Position numbers and translations under genes: made by a program
Notes under the pieces: model-generated
The model's input: only the letters and a program-made list of their open reading frames with translations
The model's database searches: none
What the model was told of the DNA's origin: nothing
NCBI GenBank assembly: GCA_002914845.1
Contig: JXTC01000663.1
Coordinates: 1 to 64,000, forward strand
Origin: Trema orientale
Taxonomy: Eukaryota > Streptophyta > Magnoliopsida > Rosales > Cannabaceae
Length of the DNA stretch: 64,000 bases
Reading direction: 5' to 3'
In this document: piece by piece, positions 24,799 through 36,977 of the stretch
How the letters are laid out: every line of letters begins with the position of its first letter
How positions within the stretch are numbered: the stretch's first letter is position 1

Positions 24799-26794
24799 CA
24801 AATGTTCGTTCGTTAAATATTAATAAACTATTTTATCATAGATAAATATTAAAATTTTCATATAGACGACTAGTTCTAACTTTCTGTAGAAAAAAAAAAC
24901 ATATAAATATATGTAAGATATAAGGTTACAAATGTTTATAATAAAATTTTCAACAAATAATGTTACCAAAATTATTATGCTCCAACTTTGAGCAGAATTT
25001 CAGCAGCACTTCAAAACAGCACTTCAAAATAAGTATTCCTACAAAACAAAAGATCGTTAACAGTCGAGGCCTGTGTACACACAGAATCCTTAAAATTGAT
25101 TCGCTTCCTCCACCAGAATGCTTGAAGATTTTATAAGCGTCAGTTTCTCAGGATACAACGACTAAAAATAGCAGGCAAAGTAATAACACCTCTACTCTTA
25201 CGAACTGGAAACTTAACTCGCATAACTCTTCTCACTCAAAAATTTCTAGAACTAGATTATTAGAAACAACTAGAGCCAGAAACTAAACGCTAAAATACTC
25301 AAAAGAAAGTAAGCTTCTAAGGAGAGAATAGGAGGGAAAAAGAATAGAGAAGCTGAGAGCTTTTGATATATTGGAAGAGGTAGTGAGGGTCTGCTTATAT
25401 AGTAGGTAAAAGACGTTGGTTACAAAAATCAACATGAATGCTCCATAGTGCCAATAAAGTGGCTGTTACTCACCAGCCAATACTCCATCCTTTGCTGGCC
25501 AGAATTGAATGTTTTTTATTTAATTAAAATGGCAGTTTCTGAGCTATAACAACCAAGTCTTTCATTGCCATCAGTTTCAAACGTTCTTTTAGAAGCAGCA
25601 AAATAGAAAAAATAGAGAAAAAATAATCATGGCCGCAGGAAAAAGTTGGCTTTACAAGAGTCCAAGATTTTGGGGCAACATTCGTGTCCGCAGGTGCGAG
25701 CACACACGAGCCCATACAAATATTCGTTCGTGAAATATTAATAAACTAAATTATCATAGATAAATATTAAAATTTTCATATAAATGATTAGTTCTAAATT
25801 TCTGTAGAAAAATATATATATATAAGCATATGTAAGATATAAGGTTACAAATGTTTATAATAAAATTTTCAACAAGTAATGTTACCAAAATTATTATGCT
25901 CCAACTTTGAGCAGAATTTCGGTAGCACTTCAAAACAAGTATTCCTGCAAAACAAAATATCGTTAACAGTCGAAGCTTCTGTACACACAGAGTCCTTAAA
26001 ACTGATTCGCTCCCTCCACCAGAATGCTTGAAGATTTTGTAAGCGTCAGTTTCCCAGGATACAACGACTAAAAGTAGCAGGTAAAGCACTAATACCTCTA
26101 CTCTTACGAACTAGAAACTTAACTCGCAGAACTCTTCTCACTCAAAAATTTCTAGAACTAGATTATTAGAAACAACTAAAGCTAGAAACTAAATGCTAAA
26201 ATACTCAAAATAAAGTAAGCTGCTAAGAAGAGAATAAGAGGGAAAAAGAATAGAGAAGCTGAGAGCTTTTGGTGTATTGAAAGAGGTAGTAAGGGTCTGC
26301 TTATATAGTAGGTAAAAAACGTTGATTACAAAAACCAACATAAATGCTCCATAATGCCAATAAAGTGGCTGTTACTCACCAGCCAATACTCCATCCTTTG
26401 CTGGCCAGAATTGAACGTTTTTTATTCAATTAAAATGGCAGTTTCTGAGCTATAACAGCCAAGTCTTTCATTACCATCAGTTTCAAACGTTCTTCTAGAA
26501 GCAGCAAAATGGAGAAAAAATAAACATAGCCGCAGTAAAAAGTTGGCTTTGCAAGAGTCCAAGATTTCGGGTTGACATTCGTGTCCACAGGTGCGAGCGC
26601 ACACAAGTCCATTTAAATTTAGGCCCAAGCCCAAAGATTTGCTCCGTCCCTGCGTGCGCATGAGAGAGCATCTTGGCTACACATAGTTACACTTATGAAA
26701 AATACAACTCTATATAAAGTACAAGTATGAGAACTTCCCAACCAATGTGGGACAAGCTTTTCCATCTTTCTTCCTCTATTTTTCAATACCAACA
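24799..26794 (-). mobile_element. LTR-like sequence in a 0.9-kb tandem pair
   Basis: A unit beginning CAAAT(A/G)TTCGTTCGT at 24799 is repeated from 25717, with copies of about 918 and 897 bp at roughly 90% identity by eye. Read on the minus strand each copy has a promoter-like CTATATAAGCAG (plus positions 25391-25402 and about 26297-26308), a polypyrimidine leader, then a stretch ending TTGGTAACA (plus-strand TGTTACC at 24961 and 25880). Copy 2 extends on the right to CCAACA at 26789-26794, so its minus-strand start would be TGTTGG, followed by CCCACATTGG, a phrase common in plant LTRs. A TGTT...AACA LTR of about 915 bp (25880-26794) is thus plausible, with a partly deleted second LTR. No primer-binding site, polyprotein or target duplication was found, so the LTR reading is an inference. 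Confidence 0.5.
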
Positions 26795-28420
26795 AGCATA
26801 TTTTGAGCATCAATTTCTCATTCATCCAAGCTCCAATTTGGACACATGATATATCAATTTAATCTACTCATAGAATAGAATAAGATTATGCTAAGATCTT
26901 GCACTTTCACAAAGTGGGTCCCACTCTAATTTATGCTCCAAATTGGCCAATAAAAATAGAATTTATAACTTTAATTTGGGCTTTACAATGCACATGAGCT
27001 TTCAAGCCCACTTAAGCCCAAATTACCATTTCAAATAAATGGTCTATTTTCTAATAGTTTCTAACTTCTAATGATAATACAACATGCTTTTGTATTTATT
27101 TATAATAACTGGACATTTTATCTGATTCAACAATACGTACAGTATACAGCATATTTGAAAGCGAAAAGTTATTAACTTAATTATAAATCGCATTTACATA
27201 ACATAATCAGATTCAAATTTTATGCAGTATGAAATTAATTCAGATATAGAGAACATAATTACATGGAATTAATGGTATTGGAATATTCTTATTATTATTA
27301 AGATTTTACAAACCATTTCGTCACTTGACAAGCATGTTTTCCCATTTATAGGTGGTTGAAATTAAGGTTTGTGTTAAATGGAGCATGAGCTAACTATGCT
27401 TGAAATTTGAAGAAAACAGGAGGAAGTTAGATTAGGAAAATGTATATTTTGTTAAATGACATGTTCATGTGGATAAGATAATATAGTAATTCAGGTTCGA
27501 TTTAGTTAGAAAATACTAGAATACAGCTACTAGACTTATTAAAGCATATCAATTCAATCTGTGGAAAGTATTACGTGTTCAACTAATTAAGAATTACACG
27601 GGGATTCAAAATATGTTACTATTAACATCTTGTTATTTAAATGGTAAATCTTATTACATATGTTTTCTGAAAAAAAAAAGAACTATTTAGAAAATGACAA
27701 TTCTTTTGTACACAGTAGTATAAAAATTCGGTGGAGAATTCACATGTAAGTGCTAAAAAAAGTATATTTAAGATTAAAAAAAATACTAAATTCACTTTAT
27801 TGTCTCATTATTTAACATGTGGACTCTATTAATCTTTATAATATTATTATAATATAAGATATTTTAGTAAAATTTACGTTTCAAGTAATAAGATTGACAC
27901 TCCTCTTTAAGATATTTTACATTATTAGTTTGACCCAAACTTGTTATAATGGATACATATGTTTTTCTCTTTTGAAAAATGGAGGTACCTTTCGATTTTA
28001 CAAAAACACGGAGTTAAAACATTTGTTTAGTGATGGTAGAGATAAGTTTCTGATATTTTAAAAGTAATTTTATAAAGTAAATTTATTCTGTAGTTGAATA
28101 ATTACCTAATGAAATTAATAGGCTATGGTTCATTCTGAAAAGTGATAACTGCTAAGCTGAAGGTACTTTGACTTATGCAACCAATTAAAGGGAAATTTAC
28201 ACAGATGACATTAATTGGGATTAAAATGACTTTTTCTTCAAAAATGTACCAAGCATGCTTTTGGGTTCTTAGAAAAGTTATTTTTTTTTAATGTCAAAGA
28301 AAAAAGAAAAAAGATATTTTTCAGGACACTCCTACAAAAGTTATTTTCGTGAAAATACTCCTAGTAAGTTTTATTTCCCATTAACCAATCGTGTGCTCAA
28401 GTGGGGAAGCCATTGACAGA
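26795..28420. other. Intergenic, no gene seen
   Basis: AT-rich. Around 27700-27925 is a diverged sequence sharing phrases such as TTCACTTTATTGTCTCATTA and CATGTGGACTCTATTA with the foldback repeats at 19130 and 53526. No gene. Confidence 0.5.
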
Positions 28421-28424
28421 GTGC

Positions 28425-29069
28425 CACGTGTTAAGTCGGTAACGGTTTAAAGCAAAGCCGGCCCTCGGCTGTTTGGTGAACTACCATATGGCGCCAAATA
28501 GTATAGATATCTCCTGCACGACTCTTCACCGTAGCATTTTATGCCCTAACGACAATCAAGAAAATCGACGGTCGTGATCTCTTTCACTATTTTTATTTTT
28601 ATTTTCTAGTTAAAAAGAAAAAAAAAAAAAACAAAAATAGTTGAAAAAACATAAACATATAGATGAAGTCTGTAAAATCCGGTCTTGGTCACTGAAATCC
28701 GAAAATCGACGACTCGGTCAATCGGTCTCGATTCGTCGTCTTCAACTAGCTGAATTTCAGGTAACGAAGTCCTTCAATGAGAAAATTCTCTTCATTTTTC
28801 GGTGGTGAATCTCTAATTATTGTAATCCATTTGTTTGGATGCTAAGAATTTGTGGGAAAATTTAACCTAGGGCAAAACCAAACTCTGCAATTTGTTTGTT
28901 TTATGAGCTTATGTAACTTGGAAATTAAGAATTTTTAGATTCATTTTCGGATTTTTTTTCCCTAAAATTTAGTACATTATTAATATATACTGTGTGGTAC
29001 TGACTGGTAATCTAGATTCTGGGCTATTGTAGGTTAATTGGATAAATTTTCTGGAGACGTTGATTGACG
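28425..29069 (+). promoter_or_regulatory. PAS1 promoter region and 5' UTR with intron
   Basis: A G-box CACGTG lies at 28425-28430. The leader appears to contain an intron from 28761 to 29032 (AG|GTAACG ... TTGTAG|GTTAAT), leaving 37 bases of second leader exon before the ATG at 29070. The transcription start is not visible and is placed loosely at about 28600-28700. Confidence 0.5.
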
Positions 29070-32000
29070 ATGGCTGTTGAAGAAGATGCAGAACAAGGTT
29101 TTATGCCACAGAAGAAAAAATCTTCTTCTGATGAAGATAAGAGGTATTTAATTTTTCCCCCAAATTATTTATTATTATTTTTTTTTTCTGATTTGAATTA
29201 GTAAGTGAAAATTTTCACTTCAACTGAATCTTGTTTATGTTTCTTTTTGTAATGAAAAGGAGGAAGAAGATTGTTCCAGGAAGTTTGATGAAAGCTTTAA
29301 TGCGGCCCGGTGGAGGTGATTCAAGACCGTCTGATGGTGATCAGGTTAAGTACAAGTTAATTTTTATGTTCACCTTAGAGCCTCTTAGCCAGGAAATATG
29401 AAATGTGAGATTAAGATGTGTGGTTGTCACAATAGAGCTTATGTTTTCCCAGGTCATTTATCATTGCACCATCCGAACATTGGACGGAGTTGTTGTTGAA
29501 TCTACAAGACCAGACCACGGAGGTCAGTTTATTTTCTGCTACTTTCAACGTTTTAAACTCTGTCATGCACTACCAACTAGAGCGAGTACAATGAAATTTC
29601 AACACCCATTTGTTTGTAGTCCGAATGCAAAATGCAAGTAGTGTTCCTTTTCTCCATAGTTTAAAGGTTCTCCATTCTTCTTACCTTTAACACATCATAG
29701 GAAGCAATTCATTTTTTGTTTTTGGATGATTATCTTTGTGTGCAACAATTCATTTTGCTTGTGCAAGAATTACTTTTTAATGAACCTTCGACTGAATATT
29801 GTGGATTGACAGTTTGATCACCAAGCTTCGAGCAAAATAAAGTCAGAGCTGAATCTTTTTTCTATTCTATTCTATTCATTTCATTAAGTATATTAACAGG
29901 CAAGGGTGTTCCAATAAGAAATGTTCTGGGAAAAAGCAAGATGATATTGGGATTGCTTGAAGGTATTCCAACAATGCTGAAGGGTGAAGTAGCAATGGTA
30001 ATGCTTTCCTGCTCACCTCTCTTTTTATGTCTGTTAAAGTTGAGAGAAAATTCAGAAAGAAAATGGAGCAACACATCTTAGTATTCCTTCAGTATTTAAT
30101 GTAAAGCATCTGTACTATTTTACCCAAGCAGCATTCTTTTAATTTTGCATATCCCAAACATTGGGGAATGCTTTTGGTTCTTGCCTCTTCGGGTATGTTT
30201 GCTCGAATTGAAAAAACAAGACCCCCCACCCCAACCCCCACCCAAAATAATAATAATAATAATAATAATGAAAAGAAAAAGAAAATGCCAGCACTAGCTA
30301 GAAATCTAGTTTCATATGTGGTTCATTTTTATTGCTAATTTTACTAGGTTTGTTCTTTCTTGTTTAGTTTAAGATGAAGCCTCAATTGCACTATGGAGAG
30401 GATGATTGTCCAATCTCAGTTCCCAGTGGATTTCCGAAGGATGATGAACTTCATTTTGAGATTGAGATGATAGATTTCTTTAAAGCCAAGGCAAGAATGT
30501 TAAGCTGCAACTCTTACTTTCTAGACTTGTCTATTTTCTACTAATGCACTGACACTACAACATTCATATTTTCACCTGAGTTTACTTCTATTCTCATTTG
30601 ATAATATTTTTGCTTTTGCTTTTAATTTCAGGTCATTAGTGATGACATGGGAGTTGTGAAAAAGGTAATAAAATGATGATATATTTTGTGTAGTTCACTG
30701 ATTTAGTGCAGTACATCTAATATTTTTCTGAGAGGTCAAATCCTGAATAGAAGATGCTCTGAAGACAAGATATGCATGTCTAGGTCTCCTATAATTTTTG
30801 TTTGTGTATAGGAAATACTGGTTTAGCTGGCTTTTTACCAGGCTCTGTATTTATATGTTTGGATTAGGCCGTTCTTTTTCTTCGTCCCTTATCAAGCTCA
30901 ATCAATTCTCAAATGCCAGTTGACATAAGCAGTGCATCTGTAATGTTTGACAATATCTCCTTCTTTTTAAATTTTTTTTTTTTTTTTTATATAAAAGAGG
31001 AGAGCATTCCATAAACCATAGGCACATATAAGATATCATAAAAAATTAAACAAGAGAATGTTGGGAACAAAACCTAATAGAATCTTGTTCGAAAATCTAG
31101 GAAGAGGCTCACAAGGTGAATGGTTTTTGCGATTATACCCATGAGTTGAAAGTATCTCAATCCATTCAAATTCAAACCATTCTATTTGATAGGTTCTCCA
31201 TCTAAAATTGACAGGTCATAACTGAAGGGAAGGGTTGGGAATCACCAAGGGAGCCTTATGAAGTAAAAGCCTGGTAGGAACCTGTTCCTGCCACTGTTTG
31301 TTTCCCTTGCTTTTGTTTTTTGATAATTATTTATTATCTTTGTTAAAATTGTCAATATGGCTGTGATCAGGATTTCTGCAAAGACTGGTGATGGAAAGGA
31401 GATTGTTTCACGTACTCAAGGAGAACCATTCTTCTTTACTTTTGGAAAGACAGAGGTTTGTGATGCACTTTTTTCTCCCCCTAAAAAAAATGAGGTTATA
31501 GTAAGTCATTCATTATTTTACGGATTGTGATCTTTGCACTTTCTTGCTAGTTAAAAATACCAAGTTCCAAGTCATTCTTAAATGTAAATTTTGGACTTAA
31601 AGAAACTCAGGCAATACAAAATTATGTCTTGATATTACTTAAACCCTTCTTTATAGGTACCTAAAGGTCTTGAAATGGGAATTGGTACCATGGCTCGGGG
31701 AGAGAGGGCAATAATATATGTTACTAGTCAATACTTAACTCAGTCCCCATTCATGCCTGAAGTTGAAGGTATTGAAGAAGTTCACTTTGATGTGGAGCTT
31801 GTCCATTTTGTTCAGGTGAGAAAGCTCTCGTACCACAAATCATGGTTGCTTGTTCATACATTTCTAGTCCAAGTTGCCAACACCTTTTTTTTTTTTTTAA
31901 GGAAAAAAAAAGCTAGAATATGAACTTCTTAAGCTTGAAAATCTGTTCTTGCAAACAGTTATTTCTTGTTGGTGTGCTCTGGTGGTATAATCGTCTATGA

Positions 32001-35000
32001 CGCATTTTCTTCGAAAAATGGTTTATATTTCTAAATGNTTTAGGTTTTGCTTCATATATGTGATTGAGCTGTTAAATTATCTACAAAGTGACACCATACT
32101 TGGTATATGAATTAGTTTTACATTTTCCTATAAAGAATATTGAAACACCTGGCTGCACATTGTTGGCCATGCTGTAAGCCTATTCATAACATTGATGCTA
32201 CTGGGTAATTGCTCATTTGATGTTGACTAGCAAACAAACCTACTTTCTAATACACATTTTGTTGCCTCACTTTTCTTACTATTTTAAAGTTCTTTTTTGA
32301 GTCCTAGAATATTTTAGTATGTAAACTGATTTTTTTTTTCATTTGACACATTATATGAATAAAAATTTGAAATCTCTGAAAGTGTTGGGAACATTGATAA
32401 ATAGGGCTGCAACAAATTTTGCACATGGTACTTCATTTAGCAACTGTCTGTACCTTGTTAACAATACTTCTTGCAATTTATTGTTAGTCGTGAAAACTAA
32501 CAACTCTCACAGGTGAGGGACATGCTTGGAGATGGGCGTCTAATAAAACGTCGCATACAAGATGGAAAAGGTATGAGTATGGATTATTTTTATTTTTTTT
32601 ATTTTTATTTTTTTATTGCCAAATGTGTTACCTAGAAAGCATAGATTAGGAAATGTTTGCAAAATTCAGCGAATTTTTATCAGTTTCTTCCTCAATATTA
32701 CCTTTCTTTTCCAAGTGCTCCTATCTCTGATTAATTTAGATGGCTAATTATTCTTCTAAATGACATTTTTGTATCATACAAAGTTTTCTTATGTATTTTT
32801 TTCCCCCATAATTGGATATGTGTTGAACAATTAGGTGATTTCCCTATGGACTGCCCCCTCCATGACAGTCTACTATGCGTCCATTACAAGGGCATGCTTC
32901 TATATGAAGAAAATAGAGTCTTTTACGATACAAGAATTGATAACAATGGACAGCCTTTGGAGTTCAGTTCGGGAGAAGGCCTTGTGAGTTTTTAGCATCT
33001 CCACAGATAAATCTAACTATGCTTAGCATGCTTGTTTCTTTTTTTCTTTTTTTAATTACAACTATTATATTGAAAACCATGTCCTTGACAGAGTTTACAA
33101 ACTGCAATTTCTGCTGAAATATTGCTTCTATATGTGGGTTTGTTACTCATTCAATTCTTGCTATAAGTCTATTTTTTTGTGGTAGGTTCCTGAGGGATTT
33201 GAAATGTGTGTTCGTTTGATGCTGCCTGGAGAGATTGCTCTTGTCACATGTCCTCCTGATTATGCATATGACAAGTTTCCTAGGTTACTCTCTAAATTCT
33301 AGTTTACCCCTCTATAGTAGTTATCTTCAATTGTTAATACCATTTGTAGAGTAGTGCATCATTAAGGAAATTTTCCTGTTGTCAATATCATTCTCATTCT
33401 TACTTTTGTTCTTCCCTTTTATTTCCAATACTTCAGGCCAGCTAATGTTCCTGAAGGGGCCCATATTCAGTGGGAGATTGAACTTCTTGGCTTTGAGATG
33501 CCTAAGGTAATTTTCTTGAGACTTTATGAATTAGGTGAAGCATTTTGTGTTTCTTCTCGAGGAATTTGTTCGTCTTCAAAGTCTGAAATCTAATTTCATT
33601 TCATTTTGAAGACGTTCTATTTCTTCTTAATTTGTGGTGGTTTTTGTTGCTGCGTACTTCACCAATCAAATGTTGAGGAGATATTTATCATGATTCAAAT
33701 CATTGTTGCAGGATTGGACTGGTATGAACTTTCAAAGTATAATGGATGACGCAGAGAAGATCAGAAGTACGGTATGCATTAGTAAAATGTAACTTGTATA
33801 GTTGCTTGTGTATGCATATGTTTTATGCGCATACACATATGCATTTGTGCTGAGCCCACCTTGTTCTTCAATTGGTATTATCTGTTCCTAGTTATTTCCC
33901 TTTCTAATATGGGGTTATTTTAGTATACGGATATTTGGAATATATATCTGATATTATTTTCATTTCTAGGGTAACAGGCTCTTCAAAGAAGGTAAATATG
34001 AACTTGCAAAGGCAAAGTATGACAAGGTAATTTATCTATCCTCACGGCAAATTTGTTTTAAGCGTTTGAGATGGTTGATTATTCCTTCAAATGTATTGTC
34101 TCTTATTTTAGAATGCCATATGTAAACTATATTAGCTCAGACCTCATTGATAAAGAACATTGTAACGAGAGTAAAAATCTTTTGGTTCTCTCGCAATCCT
34201 ATTGACAGCTGGTGCTATGCCTACGTTAAATAAATAATGCTCGCAGGTGATGTCTGTCCAGGTGTTTCATATCTGTTAAAAGAAGTGCTTTGTTTTGGAC
34301 CATTTATCTATTTGGTGTTTAGACAAAATAATGACAGAATTTGACCCCTGATTCTCTTATTGTGAAATTATTCTGAGAAACCTGGAACTTTGATTGTCGT
34401 CTCATGCTGAGGTAATTGCTGTACAGGTGCTTCGGGAATTTAATCATGTCAATCCACAAGATGATGAGGAAGGGAAAGTGTTTGTGGATACACGTGTAAG
34501 TATTTGGTTTACCTCTGTTCCTTTTCTGAAACTTCTTTGGCTCCTCTTCTTAACTTATATCAACCCATTTGGGGCTGATTTTCTCTTCATTTTGGACACG
34601 AAGAATTTGTTACATCTGAATGTTGCTGCTTGCTATCTGAAGATGGGGGAATGCAAAAAATCAGTTGAGACATGCAACAAGGTACCTCTTCTCAAGTATG
34701 TTTTATCTGTTACCTTGACAAATTTTTATCAATCTAAACAGTACTTGGAGGTAATCCATGCCTAAGAGAATTATGATATCAAAGCTGTAGTAATAACAGT
34801 AATTAACTAAATAATCTTGTGACATTATATTAGAAGCAAAAGGCAAATAGCCCCGGTTCTCTGCATGCAGCCTCTCGTTTTCTGCATGTGTTGGTTGGTG
34901 TTGGATAAATGGTTTAATTTGAAATAGTGTTCTGAAATCCCTATTGGCACTAAAATGGATGGTATCATTTGTTTTTCCTTGTTTTTTAATGTTTGGGGAT

Positions 35001-35935
35001 GAGGAAGGATGGGATGATTTGTAAATGTCATCGATTATAGACCTCCTTAGATATGGTTGGCAAGTAACGTAGACATCACTCTCGTATGCTCGAGTGGTGT
35101 TGGGCCCTTATTGTGAATATAGTTAACAGGTTAAGGTTTTTTTCTTTTAAAATAAGATACATTTATGGGGCTTGAACCCCAGACCACACACTCAAGTGGC
35201 AATTAACAGGTCGAGATTGGTCTAAGATGTTATGCGATTATGGTTAAGGCTTTTTATTTATTTATTTATTTTTGGTTACTGATGGCATTATAGGTCTTGG
35301 AGGCAAACCCTGCACATGTCAAAGCTCTTTACCGCCGTGGTATGGCCTATATGGCAGCTGGAGATTTTGAGGAAGCAAGGACTGATTTCCAAATGGTTTG
35401 TCCTCTTATTGCGTCATTAGCTTCAATATGATTTTAAGATTTATTCTTTGATGTTTTATAATTTACTTCTGGATGCTATTAGATGATAAAAGCGGACAAG
35501 TCATCAGAACCTGATGCAAAAGCTGCTCTGTTAAAACTGAAGCAAAAGGAGCAGGTTACCTATAGTATTCTATTCTGTTATTTTAAATTAACTGTATATG
35601 CTGTGTCCTATGCATGATAAGAACATTTACCCCCCCTTTTTTTTTTCTTTCCACTGCTTGGTGAGCAGGAAGTTGAGCGGAAAGTTCGGAAACAATTTAA
35701 GGGACTATTCGACAAGAAGCCGGGAGAAATTTCACATGCTGGAACTGAAGAGGAAGAAGATAAGACTCTAGCTAAAGACCAGAAGGAGGGTGACGACGGA
35801 GATTCAGATGGCAATAATTCTGAGGAATCCCATGAAGCCGTAGAGGATGTGCGTCAAGCGAGTTGGTTCTCATTTTGGCCCACTGGGAGAAGACTATTTT
35901 CGTCTCTTGGCCTGCAAAGATGTACAATTTTGTGA
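29070..35935 (+). CDS. PAS1: PASTICCINO1-type multidomain FKBP immunophilin
   Basis: Twenty coding exons join to 621 residues: 29070-29143, 29260-29344, 29453-29522, 29900-29997, 30368-30490, 30632-30664, 31215-31273, 31371-31455, 31657-31815, 32513-32570, 32835-32983, 33186-33283, 33437-33506, 33712-33771, 33970-34026, 34427-34495, 34604-34681, 35294-35395, 35483-35554, 35669-35935. Domain order is a Lys-rich start, FKBP1 (about 54-148, ending HFEIEMIDF), FKBP2 (165-262, ending VELVHF), FKBP3 (278-385, VHYKGMLL ... WEIELLGFE), three TPRs (401-533) and a basic KQKEQEVERKVRKQFKGLF segment that fits the calmodulin-binding site. Length and order match Arabidopsis PAS1/FKBP72 (about 635). That family controls cell division and differentiation and scaffolds very-long-chain fatty acid elongation at the ER. 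The end, FWPTGRRLFSSLGLQRCTIL, is not the hydrophobic anchor I recall for the Arabidopsis protein. The reading frame is intact throughout; one N (32038) falls in an intron. Confidence 0.96.
30247..30270. repeat. (AAT)n microsatellite in a PAS1 intron
   Basis: About eight AAT units follow a C-rich run in the intron between coding exons 4 and 5. Confidence 0.85.
30491..30631 (+). other. GC-AG intron in PAS1
   Basis: The reading frame requires exon 5 to end at AAAGCCAAG and exon 6 to start GTCATTAGTGATG. The donor is AAG|GCAAGA, so GC replaces GT; every other donor base fits the strong consensus typical of GC-AG introns. The acceptor is TTTCAG. No usable GT lies near enough to keep the conserved FKAKVISDDMG junction. 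Confidence 0.85.
35123..35211 (-). mobile_element. 5'-truncated tRNA-type SINE in a PAS1 intron
   Basis: TTAACAGGT at 35123-35131 and 35203-35211 flanks a 71-bp insert. On the minus strand the insert contains a good pol III B-box, GGGGTTCAAGCCCC, then an A-rich tail (AAAAGAAAAAAA). No A-box is present, so the copy is truncated at its 5' end. It lies in the intron between coding exons 17 and 18. Confidence 0.6.
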
Positions 35936-36120
35936 TCACTATTAGGAAAACATTTTATATTTAAACCACTTGAGCTATTAGTTTGGTTAAATTTGCTCCG
36001 AGGGGGGGGGGTTGTGTTTGGAGAATATAGCCTAGATGTAACTGCTATATAGCTCACTAAGAAATGCAAAATGTACGATGAACTCTTGCTGCTTTGTGTA
36101 ACCCAATAAAAGATGTGAAG
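35936..36120 (+). other. PAS1 3' UTR
   Basis: Contains a G10 run at about 36002-36011 and an AATAAA poly(A) signal in CCCAATAAAAGATG near 36102. Confidence 0.5.
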
Positions 36121-36221
36121 GCATTAATAATAGAAGTCAAAAAGAGAAATGCAAAATGCATTGATTGATTGAATCCGAAATGTGGAAAGACTACGTGTTA
36201 GAGAGAATGGCCCAAAAAAAT

Positions 36222-36470
36222 AATTGTTGGCCATGCTGTTCATGGATACTCTGATAATTCTTTCACGGGTTTTTGTTCGATGATGAGGGAAGGTAAATGT
36301 TCTGACGTTAATAGTAAAGTTCCAGAAACAAATATGCTCTCTCGTTTTTTTTTGTTTGTTTTTTAGTGTGTCATAATTTTACAAGTAAAATGCACCTACC
36401 AGGTTCTATCACTTATTCTCAATTAAGTACATTTTGCGACAATCTAACAGAGGTTTGATGTAATTTTTCT
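36222..36470 (+). pseudogene. Duplicated fragment of the adjacent PPR gene
   Basis: Bases 36226-36300 match the end of exon 1 of the PPR gene (about 37530-37604), including the donor region: GGCCATGCTGTTCATGGATA here versus GGCTATGCTGTTCAGGGATA there, and GATGAGGGAAGGTAAATG versus GATCAGAGAAGGTATATA. Similarity seems to go on into the intron: GCGACAATCTAACAGAGGTT near 36436 corresponds to GCGACAATGTAGCCGAGGTT near 37740. So the piece is a genomic duplication, not a retrocopy. It has no start codon or coding continuity and is surely non-functional. Confidence 0.75.
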
Positions 36471-36689
36471 TTTTTAAATGAGGTTTAATTTAAGTTTATA
36501 GGATTATACTAGTGTCGTTTCATGAAAGAGAGAAAATAACATTTTCAAAGCCGTAACAAGTATCCATCGACTTGAAATGTCACAAAAGAATGTGCGTAGG
36601 AGTTAGAGCACATATTCAAAATTCTTTATTGAGTCTGCAAATATTTTTTTTTGGGTCAAAACAAGAAAATTATTTGAATACCTTCAAGA

Positions 36690-36835
36690 ATGCAGAACAA
36701 GTGGGATGACTACTGGGTGTGGCCCATTCATTAGAACTGATTCGTGGTCACGAGTTTGAGTGGCGATAATTTTTTTGAGCACTATTTTGGTCGCCCTAGA
36801 CCTCTCTCTACTTTTTCAGAAAAAAAAAAAAAATA
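36690..36835 (+). mobile_element. Possible tRNA-derived SINE
   Basis: A GTGTGGCCCATTCATTAG segment could be a degenerate A-box. About 35 bp later GTGGTCACGAGTTTGAGTGG resembles a B-box, followed by pyrimidine-rich sequence and a poly(A) tail ending in AATAATAATAA. This order matches plant tRNA-derived SINEs of the Au/TS kind. Flanking duplications are unclear. Confidence 0.45.
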
Positions 36836-36977
36836 ATAATAAAAATTGGTGGATTACAAAACGGTCCACAAATAAAAATAGAAAAAGGGGTTGCTCAAGT
36901 AAACCAAATACTATTTATTCCAAGGCAACAACACACATCCTTAAATTATGCAAGTCCCATGTAGGACTGATAGACTA

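Noticed and set aside
26422..26825. Minus-strand frames in the LTR-like region
   Set aside because: Paralogous frames in the two tandem copies are not conserved beyond the DNA repeat and have no polyprotein motif.
34394..34765. Plus-strand frame within PAS1
   Set aside because: It is exons 16 and 17 read through the intron; the spliced model fits the TPR domain exactly.
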